Shown here piece by piece: positions 1-10,133 of a stretch of 64,000 nucleotides of DNA (its first letter is position 1; every line of letters begins with the position of its first letter). A program made the position numbers and the translations under genes. This DNA comes from Cherax quadricarinatus. Taxonomy: Eukaryota > Arthropoda > Malacostraca > Decapoda > Parastacidae. The stretch spans positions 30,928,817 to 30,992,816 of the forward strand of contig NC_091312.1 of the NCBI RefSeq assembly GCF_038502225.1. Direction: 5' to 3'. The notes under the pieces are model-generated. The model saw only the letters and a program-made list of their open reading frames with translations, made no database searches and was not told the origin of the DNA.

Positions 1-2675
1 TTGTTGTAGCTACCTGTGCATGACTGTTGTTGTAGCCACTGCTGCATGACTGTTGTTGTAGCTACCTCTGCATGACTGTTGTTGTAGCCACTGCTGCATG
101 GCTGTTGTTGTAGCTACCTCTGCATGACTGTTGTTGTAGCCACTGCTGCATAACTGTTGTTGTAGCTACCTCTGCATGACTGTTGTTGTAGCCACTGCTG
201 CATAACTGTTGTTGTAGCCACTGCTGCATAACTGTTGTTGTAGCCACTGCTGCATAACTGTTGTTGTAGCCACTGCTGCATAACTGTTGTTGTAGCTACC
301 TCTGCATGACTGTTGTTGTAGCCACTGCTGCATGGCTGATGTTGTAGCCACTGCTGCATAACTGTTGTTGTAGCCACTGCTGCATAACTGTTGTTGTAGC
401 TACCTCTGCATGACTGTTGTTGTAGCCACTGCTGCATGACTGTTGTTGTAGCCACTGCTGCATAACTGTTGTTGTAGCTACCTCTGCATGACTGTTGTTG
501 TAGCCACTGCTGCATGACTGTTGTTGTAGCTACCTCTGCATGACTGTTGTTGTAGCCACTGCTGCATGACTGTTGTTGTAGCCACTGTTGCATGACTGTT
601 GTTGTAGCCACCGCTGCATGACTGTTGTTGTAGCCACCGCTGCATAACTGTTGTTGTAGCCACCGCTGCATGACTGTTGTTGTAGCCACCGCTGCATGAC
701 TGTTGTTGTAGCCACTGCTGCATGACTGTTGTAGCTACCGCTGCATGACTGTTGTAGCTACCGCTGCATGACTGTTCTTGTAGCCACCGCTGCATGACTG
801 TTGTAGCAACCGCTGCATGACTGTTGCTGTAGCCACTGTTGCATGATTGTTGTTGTAGCCACCTCTGCATGACTGTTGTTGTAGCCACTACTGAATGACT
901 GTTGCTGTAGCCACTGCTGCATGACTGTTGTTGTAGCCACCGCTACATGACTGTTGTAGCTATTGCTGCATGACTGTTGTTGTAGCCACTGCTGCATGAC
1001 TGTTGTTGTAGCCACTGCTGCATGACTGTTGTTGTAGCCACCGCTGCATGACTGTTGTTGTAGCAACTGCTGCATGACTGCTGTTGTAGCCACCGCTGCA
1101 TGACTGTTGTTGTAGCCACTGCTGCATGACTGTTGTAGCTACCGCTGCATGACTGTTGCTGTAGCCACTGCTGCATGACTGCTGTTGTAGCCACCGCTGC
1201 ATGACTGTTGTAGCCACTACTGAATGACTGTTGCTGTAGCCACTGCTGCATGACTGTTGCTGTAGCAACCGCTGCATGACTGTTGTTGTAGCCACTGCTG
1301 CATGACTGTTGTAGCCGCTGCTGCATGACTGTTGTAGCTACCGCTGCATGACTGTTGTTGTAGCCACTGCTGCATGACTGTTGTTGTAGCCACTGCTGCG
1401 TGACTGTTGTTATAGCCACTGCTGCATGACTGTTGTTGTAGCCACTGCTGCATGACTGTTGTTGTAGCTACCTCTGCATAACTGTTGTTGTAGCCACTGC
1501 TGCATGACTGTTGTTGTAGCTACCTCTGCATAACTGTTGTTGTAGCCACTGCTGCATGACTGTTGTTGTAGCCACTGCTGCATAACTGTTGTTGTAGCCA
1601 CTGCTGCATGACTGTTGTTGTATCTACCTCTGCATAACTGTTGTTGTAGCCACTGCTGCATGACTGTTGTTGTAGCCACTGCTGCATGACTGTTGTTGTA
1701 ACCACCGCTGCATGACTGTTGTTGTAGCCACTGCTGCATAACTGTTGTTGTAGCCAATGCTGCATGACTGTTGTTGTAGCCACTGCTGCATGACTGTTGT
1801 TGTAGCCACTGCTGCATGACTGTTGTTGTAGCCACTGCTGCATGACTGTTGTTGTAGCCACCGCTGCATGACTGTTGTAGCCACTGCTGCGTAACTGTTG
1901 TTGTAGCCACTGCTGCATGACTGATGTTGTAGCCTCTGCTGCATTACTGTTGTTGTAGCCACTGCTGCATGACTGTTGTTGTAGCCACTGCTGCATGACT
2001 GTTGTTGTAGCCACTGCTGCATAACTGTTGTTGTAGCCACTGCTGCTTGACTGTTGTTGTAGCCACTGCTGCATGACTGTTGTTGTAGCCACCGCTGCAT
2101 GACTGTTGTTGTAGCCACTGCTGCATGACTGTTGTTGTAGCCACTGCTGCATGACTGTTGTTGTAGCCACTGCTGCATGACTGTTGTTGTAGCCACCGCT
2201 GCATGACTGTTGTTGTAGCTACCTCTGCATAACTGTTGTTGTAGCCACTGCTGCATGACTGTTGTTGTAGCCACTGCTGCATGACTGTTGTTGTAGCCAC
2301 TGCTGCATGACTGTTGTTGTAGCCACTGCTGCATGACTGTTGTTGTAGCCACTGCTGCATGACTGTTGTTGTAGCCACCGCTGCATGACTGTTGTTGTAG
2401 CTACCTCTGCATGACTGTTGTAGCCACTGCTGCATGACTCTTGTTGTAGCCACTGCTGCATGACTGTTGTTGTAGCCTCTGCTTCATGACTGTTGTTGTA
2501 GCCACCTCTGCATGACTGTTGTTTTAGCCACTGCTGCATGACTGTTGTTGTAGCTACCGCTGCATGACTGTTGTTGTAGCCACTGCTGCATGACTGTTGT
2601 AGCCACCACTGCATGACTGTTGTTGTAGCCACTGCTGCATGATTTTTGTTGCAGCCACAGCTGCATGACTGTTGT
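1..2675. repeat. 26-bp minisatellite array, runs off left edge
   Basis: About 100 head-to-tail copies of a 26-bp unit containing TGTTGTTGTAGCCACTGCTG followed by CATGAC, with scattered 23-bp units that lack one TGT. Common variants are CTACCTCTG for CCACTGCTG, and CATAAC for CATGAC. The minus strand has no stop in any frame of the unit. Because 26 is not a multiple of three, the three minus frames read the same 26-residue peptide (Q-rich, with WLQQQ and GYNNSHAA blocks), which produces many long but spurious ORFs. No promoter or non-repeat coding flank is visible. The last units (2500-2675) are the most degenerate. Confidence 0.97.
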
Positions 2676-2783
2676 ATGGACTGATGAAGCCACTGTGTTG
2701 CAAAACGTTTCCTCAATAAAGATATCCAAGAGTTGCACATGTGTCTAATTTATCAACGTGTCGGTTCTCTGAACCATTGATCT
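2676..2783 (+). other. Decayed hammerhead-ribozyme-like motif with flanking retroelement remnant
   Basis: CTGATGA (2681-2687) is followed by GCCAC-TGT-GTTGC (2689-2701), a stem II with one mismatch, then AAAACG (2702-2707). GGA (2678-2680) can pair with TCC (2710-2712) as stem I, and ACGT (2705-2708) would be a loopless two-pair stem III. This order matches the hammerhead core, except that the invariant GAAA is AAAA here, so this copy should be inactive. AATAAA follows at 2715-2720 and a perfect hairpin GGTTC-TCT-GAACC at 2763-2775. Hammerheads with tiny stem III are known in Penelope-like elements and animal retrozymes. Assignment to one of these is inference; no protein is present. Confidence 0.45.
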
Positions 2784-3737
2784 ACAACTCTGTGACTGAA
2801 GAAATACTTCCTAACATCCCTGTGATTCATCTGAGTCTTCAACTTCCAATTATGGCCCCTTGTTTCTGTGTCCCATCTCTGGAACATCTTGTCACTATAT
2901 ACCTTGTCAGTTCCTCTCAGTATTTTATATATCGTTATCATGTCCCCCTGTCTCTCCCACCCTCCAGTGTTGGCAGGTCGATTCCCCTTAACCTCTCCTC
3001 ATAGGACATGCCCCTTAGTTCCGGGACTAGTCTTGTTGCACTATCTCTAATTTCTTTACGTAATTAACCAGGTGTGGATTCCAAACTGGTGCTGCATACT
3101 CCAGTATGAGCCTGACGTACAGAATCTTGAACGATTCCTTATTGAGGTGTTGGAACGCTATTTTTAGGTTTGCCAGGCTCCCATATACTGCAGAAGTTAT
3201 TTGGTTGATGTGCGCCTCAAGAGACATGCTATGTATTATACTCATTGCAAGATTCTTTTCCTTGAGTTAGTTTTGCAGTCTTTGGCTGCCCTAGCCTGTA
3301 CTCTGTCTGCGGTCTCTTTGCCTTTCCTCACTTTGACTTTGTACTTGGTGGGGTTAAACTCCAGGAGCCAGTTGCTGGACAAGGGTTGCAGCCTGTCCAG
3401 ATTCCTTTGTAGTCCTGCCTGATACTCATCCGATTGAATTCTTCTCTTTAGATTCACATTGGATACTTCTGAGTCCATCCCTTCCATCATGTCATTAACA
3501 TATACCGAAAATAGCATCAGTCCTAGAACGGAGCCCTGTTGAGCCCCACTCGTCACAGGCCACCACTCTTAACACTTCGTCACGTTCCATGACTCGTTGT
3601 TGCCTTCTTGTCAGGTATTCTCTGATCCACTGCAGCGCCTTTCCTGTTATACCTGCCTGGTCCTCTAGCTTTTGCACCAATATCTTGTGTGAAACTGTGT
3701 CGAAATCCTTCTTGTAGTCCAAGAAAATGCAGTCTAC

Positions 3738-3817
<80 letters not shown>

Positions 3818-5500
3818 TCTTGTTTTACTTCCGTCACCTTGTAAAACTCCAGAAAGTTTGTGACACAGGATTTCCCTTCCCTGAAACATGCTGGTTGTTG
3901 TGTATAAGCTTTTCTATAAGGTCTTGTGTATAAGCTCTTCTCCTGATAATCTTCTCCATGACTTTGCATACTATGCACGTCAGTGACACTGGTCTGCAAT
4001 TTAATGCTCAGTGTCTGTCTTCTTTCTTTAAAATTGAGGCTACATTTGCTGTCTTCCATACCTCAGGTAGTCGCCTTGTTTCGATAGATGTGCTGAAGAA
4101 TGTCGTTAGCTGCAGACACAGTATTTCTGCTTCCTTACTTCCTTTCTCAGGACCCATAGAGAGATGACTTAGCAGCCCCTTGACCTTTTCCTCTTTTGTG
4201 TGTATTGTGTCCAGCACTTGTTGGCGTACCCCACCTTTCTGGCTTCCTGGAGCCCTTCCTGTCTCCACTGAAAATACTTCCTTAAATCTCATATTGAGCT
4301 CTTCACATACTTCTCGGTCGTTTCCTGTGGAATCCCCTCATTCCTTTCTCAGCCTGATTAACTGGTCCTTGACTGTTGTTTTCCTCTTGATGTGGCTGTA
4401 CAACAGCTTCGAATCAGACTTGGCTTTCAATGGTATGTCATTTTCGTATTGCCACTGGGCCTCTCTCCCTATCTGCACATATTCCCTTCTGGCTCTTTGA
4501 CTTATTTTCCTGGGTCCTTTGTCTTCTATACGTTTTCCATTCTCTAGCGCACTTAGTTTTGGCCTCTCTGTACTTCCGGGTGAACCAAGGGCTTGTTCTG
4601 GTCTTCTCATTATTTCTGTTGCCCTTGGGTACGAACCTCTCCTCTGCTTCCTTGCATTTCATTGCCATGTATTCCACCATTTCTTTTACTTATTTTCCCA
4701 CTAGTTCTCTTTCCTGCTGAACCTCATGCAGGAAATTCCTCATGCCTGTGTAGGGCCCTGTTTTGTAGTTTGGCTTCTCCCGTCCTACTCTTCCTGCTTC
4801 TCTCTCCACTTTTAACTCTCCTATGTATTCGAAGGTCAGAACCATGTGATCACCAGCCTTTCATATGTGATGTCCTCAATGTCTGAATTACTCAAGGTGA
4901 ATATGAGCCCAGTCTTGCTGGTTCCTCTTCTCTCTCTGGTAATGTACCTAACGTGTTGGTATATGCGGTTTTCCAGCACCACCTCCATCATCTTAGCCTC
5001 CACGTTTCTGGTCCCCCATGTGGTTCCAGGTTTTCCCACTCAATTTCCTTGTGACGAAAGTCGCCCACAACTAGCAACTGTGCCCTGCCCACATGGGCTT
5101 TTCTTGCCACCTCAGCTAGTACATCAGTCATTACTCTGTTGCTCTCATCATATTCTTGTCTTGACCTCCTGCTATTCTGCAGTGGGTTATACATCACTGC
5201 AATCACCACCTTGGGACTCCTAGTCTGAAGTGTTCCTGCTATGTAGTCCCTTGCTTCCCCTCTCTCCCCTCCTTCCAACTCCTCAGACCTCCACTGGATT
5301 TTGATGAGCAGTGTAACTCCTCCACACCCTCTCTAGTCCCTCTATCTTTCCTCAAGATCTGACATCCAGTTGGTTTCAGTGAGTGCTATGATGTCTTGCA
5401 ATGCCTCTGTGATTCTTTCATTCCACTCCTCACACATATTCGTTATTCCATCTGTGCTGGTGTACCATACCTTCAGCTTCTATCCCAACACTGTTTTCTG
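2784..5500 (-). pseudogene. CR1-like endonuclease/reverse transcriptase, copy A
   Basis: Reading on the minus strand, an endonuclease domain starts near 5500 (WYTSTDGITN, then ALTETNW near 5370) and passes VVGDF near 5070. Two stops lie between ALTETNW and the next block. The linker and RT follow: FKILYVRLILEYAAPVWNPH near 3120-3060 is the C-terminal part, and KKDFDTV near 3700 is the RT A-motif region. The expected FADD catalytic box is lost: the corresponding stretch near 3440 reads SNVNLKRRI. Several frameshifts separate these blocks. The normal role is target-primed reverse transcription, with the endonuclease nicking DNA and the RT copying the element RNA. This copy is dead. Confidence 0.8.
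3739..3813. repeat. (CT)n microsatellite inside copy A pol
   Basis: Nearly pure CT dinucleotides, about 37 repeats. Copy D has only a short CTCTCTCT at the matching place (about 14326). On the minus strand the tract encodes alternating Arg-Glu and lies between the conserved EVxQERE and DCIFLDCKKAFD parts of the RT. Confidence 0.95.
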
Positions 5501-6671
5501 GGGGGTTTGTTGGGGCTTGGGGAGTGGGAGACCTGGAAGGGTGTTGTGGGAGTCTGCTGTGTAAGGTGGGCTGGGGCCTGTGAGTGTGGAGTGTGGTTTG
5601 TTTTGGGACAGTATGTTTGGTTGTGGGGTTCTGTGAGTGGCTCTGTAGATAATTGCATGTGCTGCTCCTCCTGACTCTGGTTGTCCCTTCCTGACTCAAA
5701 TCTTGTCTCCTTTCTTGCCCTTATCGTCTTTGTATCCTTTCTCCCAGTTTCTGTAATTCTGTTCTCATTCTGTCGCAATCTAGGTACGCCCTCTAGTATT
5801 TTGCTGTTTCCTTTAGCTGTGGTTTCTGCAGCAGGATCCTGCTCCAGACCATTTCTGTCTTGAAAATCAATTTGACAGACCGATTTCTCCCCCTCAAGTA
5901 TCCCCCTATTCTCTAAAAATTTATCAGCTCCAATTTGTTTGATTATGCTTTCAATCTCTTTTTTTTTTATCTTCCAGTCGTTTTTCTTCATATGTCCTGT
6001 CTTAGACCTCCTGAAGCCCATGAATAAAAGCTGACCTCTCCCTCTCCTCCTTCTGTTGCTTTTCTGTCTGCATCTCTGGGTCCCATTTAACCATAGCCAT
6101 TACAGATTCCCTTATCATTTCCTGGATCTCCTGGTGGTCTGGTCGCTTCTCTGCAGGGGGGGGGGAGGGCTATCACCTTCTCTACCTACCCCCTTCCCTC
6201 ACTTACTCCTGTCCCTGTGCCCATCAGCATGCCACTTTTGTTCCTTGACATTTCTTGGTGGCCTGATAAGGCCTCAACATAGGACATAACTCCCTCCCTT
6301 TGGTCCCCTCGTTGGATATTAGTATACCTGCCCTTGATGGCATACCCCTTCCATTCATTGGCTCTGTATCTCATTTAAGCATTTTCAGTTCATCTTCTAG
6401 GGTTTGTAGCCTGGTTTCTGCAACTTTTACTTGCAGATCCCACTTCTTGTTCTCTGCATCCATCCTCTCCTTCATTTTAGTGACAAGCTCTCCTAGCTTC
6501 CTTTCCCACTCTTGTTCCATTCTTCTTCTTCTTAGCTCTTCCATTCACTCTTCCTCTCCAGGCCCAACTACTTCTGTTCTCCTGGGTCTTTTACCTTCCC
6601 TCTGGGGTCATGTTTTGTTAGTGTGTATGTGTGCATGGGTGGATAAGAGGGTAGTATTTTTTTTTATTTAG
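5473..6671 (-). pseudogene. ORF1-like / N-terminal region of CR1-like copy A
   Basis: Upstream of the endonuclease on the minus strand is an open stretch (5473-6021, about 180 codons) rich in K, E and Q, ending in a proline/threonine-rich linker (NKPPRKQ). More low-complexity E/R/K-rich coding-like sequence reaches about 6670. In CR1-type LINEs this position holds ORF1 or the N-terminal extension of the polyprotein. I see no esterase or zinc-knuckle motif, so the assignment is positional. It is split by frameshifts and stops, and a G-run at 6158-6167 may mark one of them. Confidence 0.45.
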
Positions 6672-6692
6672 CAGCGAGCTGGTTAACAGTTC

Positions 6693-6740
6693 TGTGTGTG
6701 TGTGTGTGTTTGTGTTTGTGTGTTTTTGTGTGTGTATATA
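6693..6740. repeat. (TG)n microsatellite between LINE copies A and B
   Basis: Imperfect TG repeats with TTTG interruptions. They lie directly against the 5' end of copy A and the 3' terminal motif of copy B. On the LINE-sense strand this is an (AC)n tail. Confidence 0.9.
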
Positions 6741-8210
6741 TGTACTCACCTATTTGTACTCACCTATTTATGGTTGCAGGGGTCGAGTCTTAGCTCCTGG
6801 TCCTGCCTCTTCACCTCTCCCCTGACCCTCCTGTCCTCTAGTGTCGTCAGGCCGATTTCCTTTAACCTTTCTTCATAAGACATTCCCCTTAGCTCTGGAA
6901 CTAACCTTGTCGCAAACCTTTGCACTTTCTCTAGTTTCTTGACGTGCTTTATCAAATGCGGGTTCCAAACAGGTGCTGCATACTCCAGTATGGGCTTGAC
7001 GTACACGGTGTATAGTGTCTTGAACGATTCCTTATTAAGGTAACGGAATGCTGTTCTCAGGTTTGCCAGGCGCTCATAAGCTGCAGCAGTTACCTGGTTG
7101 ATGTGTGCTTCCAGAGACATGCTCGGTGTTATACTCACTCCAAGATCTTTCTCCTTGAGCGAGGTTTGCAGTCTTTGGCCACCTAGCCTATACTCTGTCT
7201 GCAGTCTTCTGTGCCCTTCCCCTACCTTCATGACTTTGCATTTGGCGGGATTAAATTCGAAAAGTCAGTTGCTGGACCAGGTGTCCAGTCTGTCCAGGTT
7301 TCTTTGAAGTCCTGCCCAGTCCTCATCTGATTTAATTCTCCTCATTAATTTCACATCGTCTGCGAACAGGGACACTTCTGAGTCTAACCCTTCCATTATG
7401 TCATTCACATATGCCAAAAATAGCACTGGTCCTAGGACCGACCCCTGTGGGACCCCGCTCGTCACAGGTGCCCACTGTGATACATCATTACGTACAATGA
7501 CTCGTTGTTGCCTCCCTGTCAGGTATTCTCTGATCCATTGCAGTGCCCTTCCTGTTATATGAGCCTGATCCTCTAGCTTCTGCACTAATCTCTTTTGAGG
7601 AACTGTGTCAAAGGCCTTCTTGCAGTCCAAGAAGATGCAATCAACCCACCCCTCTCTCTCGTGTCTTACTTCTGTTACTTAATCATAAAACTCCAGAAGG
7701 TTTGTGACACAGGATTTTCCTTCCATGAATCCATGCTTGTTGGCGTTTATACTCTTGTTCCGTTCCAACTGCTCCAACACTCTCCTCCTGATAATCTTCT
7801 CCATAACTTTGCATACTATACACGTCAGTGACACTGGTCTATAGTTTAGTGCCTCTTTTCTGTCTCCTTTTTTAAAAATGGGAACTACATTTGCCGTCTT
7901 CCATACCTCAGGTTGTTGCCCAGTTTCCAGGGACATGTCGAAGATTGCGGTAAGTGGCACACACAACATATCCACTCCCTCTCTAAGGACCCACGGGGAG
8001 ATGTTGTTCGGTCCCATTGCCTTTGAGGTATCGATGTCCCTTAGCAGTTTTTTCACCTCCTCATTTGTATGTATGTCATCCAACACTTGGTGGTATATTC
8101 CTTGCTGGTGTCCCCATCTGGTCTGTCCCCCGAAAGGCCTTCCTGTCTCCACTGTAAATACTTCCTTTAATCTCATGTTGAGCTCCTCACATTCCTCTTG
8201 ATCGTTTCTT

Positions 8211-8213
<3 letters not shown>
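6741..8213 (-). mobile_element. CR1-like LINE copy B, 5' truncated
   Basis: The 3' terminus on the plus strand is two copies of the 14-mer TGTACTCACCTATT (6741-6768), then the GGTTGCAGGGGTCGAG stretch shared with C and D. The 3' UTR is shortened compared with D: it jumps from the GCCTCTTCACC region straight to CCCTGACCCTCCTGTCC. The 5' end stops at GATCGTTTCTTGTG (about 8213), where the (TG)n tract of copy C begins. Only RT and the C-terminal part remain. Confidence 0.88.
6764..8176 (-). pseudogene. CR1-like reverse transcriptase fragment, copy B
   Basis: Three overlapping or adjacent minus-strand open segments make one damaged RT. 8176-7679 holds VWKTANVVPIFKKGDR and NYRPVSLTCIVCKVMEKI. 7630-7265 holds DCKKAFDTVPQK, GVPQGSVLGP and the catalytic SLFADDVKLM box. 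7231-6764 holds the C-terminal EKDLGVSITPSMS, LEYAAPVWNPH and SYEERLKEIGL motifs. The RT core motifs are intact at residue level, but at least two frame breaks (near 7640-7670 and 7240-7265) and the missing endonuclease make it non-functional. Confidence 0.85.
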
Positions 8214-8366
<153 letters not shown>

Positions 8367-10133
8367 ACTCACCTAATTTACCTAATTGTGGTTGCAGGGG
8401 TCGAGACTCAGCTCTTGGCCCCGCCTCTTCACTGACCAGTACTGGGTCCTTCCTCTCCCTGCTCCATGAGCTTTATTATACCTCATCTTAAAACTATGTA
8501 TAGTTTCTGCCTCCATTACATCGCTTGCCAGACTTTTCCACTTCCTAACAACTCTGTGGCTGAAGAAATGCTAACATCCCTTTGACTCATCTGAGTCTTC
8601 AGCTTTCAATTGTGACCCCTTGTTTCTGTGTCCCATCTCTGGAATATCCTGTCTCTGTCCACCTTGCCTATTACACGCAGTATTTTGTATGTCGTTATCA
8701 TGTCTCCCCTGACCCTCCTGTCCTCAAGTGTCGTCAGACCGATTTCCTTTAACCTTTCTTCATAGGACCTTTCCGCTTCCTCTAATTTCTTTACGTGTTT
8801 GACCAGATGTGGGTTCCAAACTGGTGCTGCGTATTCCAGTATGGGCCTGACGTACACAGTGTATAAAGTCTTGAACAATTCCTTACTGAGGTACCGGAAC
8901 GCTATTCTCAGGTTTGCCAGGCGTCCGCATGCCGCAGCAGTTATCTGGTTAATGTGTGCTTCTGGCGATGTACTCGGTATTATAGTCACTCCTAGATCTT
9001 TCTCCTTGAGTGAGGTTTGCAGTCTTTGGCCTCCTAGCCTATACTCTGTCTGCAGTCTTCTTTGCCCTTCTCCGATCTTCATGACTTTACATTTGACGGG
9101 GTTAAATTCTTGGAGCCAGTTGCTGAACCACGCATCCAGTCTGTCCAAGTCTCTTTGTACACCAGTCTGGTCCTCATCTGATTTAATTCTCCTCATTAAC
9201 TTCACATCATCTGCAAACAGGGACACTTCTGAGTCTATCCCTTCCATCATATCGTTCACATATACCAAGAGTAGCACTGGTCCCAGGACTGACCCCTGTG
9301 GGACCCCGCTCGTCACGTGCGCTCACTGTGATACCTCATCACGGACCATGACTCACTGTTGCCTCCCTGTTAGGTATTCTCTGATCCATTGCAGTGTCCT
9401 TCCTGTTATATGTGCCTGTTTCTCTAGCTTCTATACTAATCTCTTGTGAGGAACTGTGTCGAAGGCCTTCTTGCAGTGCAAGACAATGCAATCAACTCAC
9501 CCCTCCCTCTCATTTCTTACTTCATTTACCTTGTCATAAAACTCTAGTATGTTCGTGACACAGGATTTGCCTTCCATGAATCCGTGCTGGCTGTCGTTTA
9601 TAATCTTGTTCTGCTCCAGGTGCTCCACCACACTCCTCCTGATAATTTTCTTCATGACTTTGCATACTATACACGTCAGTGACACTGGTCTCCTTTCTTA
9701 AAGATGGGGACTACATTTGCCTTCTACCATACTTCATGTAGTTGCCCAGTTTCAAGGGAAGTGTTGAAGATTTTGATTAGTGGCACACGTAGTGTCCCTG
9801 CTCCCTCTCTAAGGACCCATGGAGAGATGTTGTCTGGTCCCACCGCCTTTGAGGTATCAAGGTCACTTAGGAGCTTCTCCATCTCCTCCTCAGTTGTGTG
9901 TAATTCATCCAACACTTGTTGGTATATCCCTTGTTGATGTTCCCCACTGTCTTGTCTTCCCAGTGTACCTTCAGCCTTCACTGTAAATTCTTCCTGAAAT
10001 CTCATGTTGAGCTCTTCACAAACTTCGTGGTCGTTTCTTGTGAGCTCCCCACCTTCTTTCCTCAGCCTGATTACCTGGTCCTTGACTGTTATCTTCCTCC
10101 TGATGTGGCTGTAAAGTAGTTTCGGGTCAGACT
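8367..10133 (-). mobile_element. CR1-like LINE copy C, 5' truncated at element E
   Basis: The 3' terminal motif is a variant (ACTCACCTAATTTACCTAAT) followed by the shared GGTTGCAGGGGTCGAG and a full-length 3' region like that of D. At about 10133 the match to copy D stops inside the word TTCGGGTCAGACTT and the tail of element E begins. The 5' half is missing and does not reappear beyond E. Confidence 0.87.
8606..10119 (-). pseudogene. CR1-like reverse transcriptase fragment, copy C
   Basis: The largest open piece is 9316-8606 (236 codons). It begins at TSGVPQGSVLGP and carries SLFADDVKLM, LDRLDAWFSNWL, EKDLGVTI, LEYAAPVWNPH and the C-terminal RRVRGDMITTYKILR. Within it about 16 residues between KKLE and SYEERL are lost compared with copy D. 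Upstream pieces at 9685-9497 (SLTCIVCKVMKKI) and 10005-9724 (PDNISPWVLREGAGTL) are out of frame with it. The segment between 9316 and 9497 has stops. No endonuclease is present. Confidence 0.83.

Larger units (their letters stand above)
2784..6692 (-). mobile_element. CR1-like LINE copy A, longest copy, 3' truncated
   Basis: Minus-strand non-LTR retrotransposon and the only copy here that keeps the endonuclease and the region upstream of it. Its 3' end begins at ACAACTCTGTGACTGAAG, matching copy D at about 13335, so roughly 190 bp of the 3' end seen in B, C and D are missing. It extends through RT, apurinic-type endonuclease and an upstream proline-rich region to about 6692, where a (TG)n tract starts. 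Frameshifts, stops and a large (CT)n expansion make it non-functional. CR1-clade placement rests on the GVPQGSVLGP box and the conserved C-terminal part containing KDLGV and SYEERLKEIGL-like motifs. Confidence 0.85.

Noticed and set aside
62..2740. Long minus-strand ORFs of 60-240 codons in the 26-bp array, including one running through 2740
   Set aside because: They exist only because the repeat unit has no stop on that strand. All frames give the same peptide and there is no start context or non-repeat domain.
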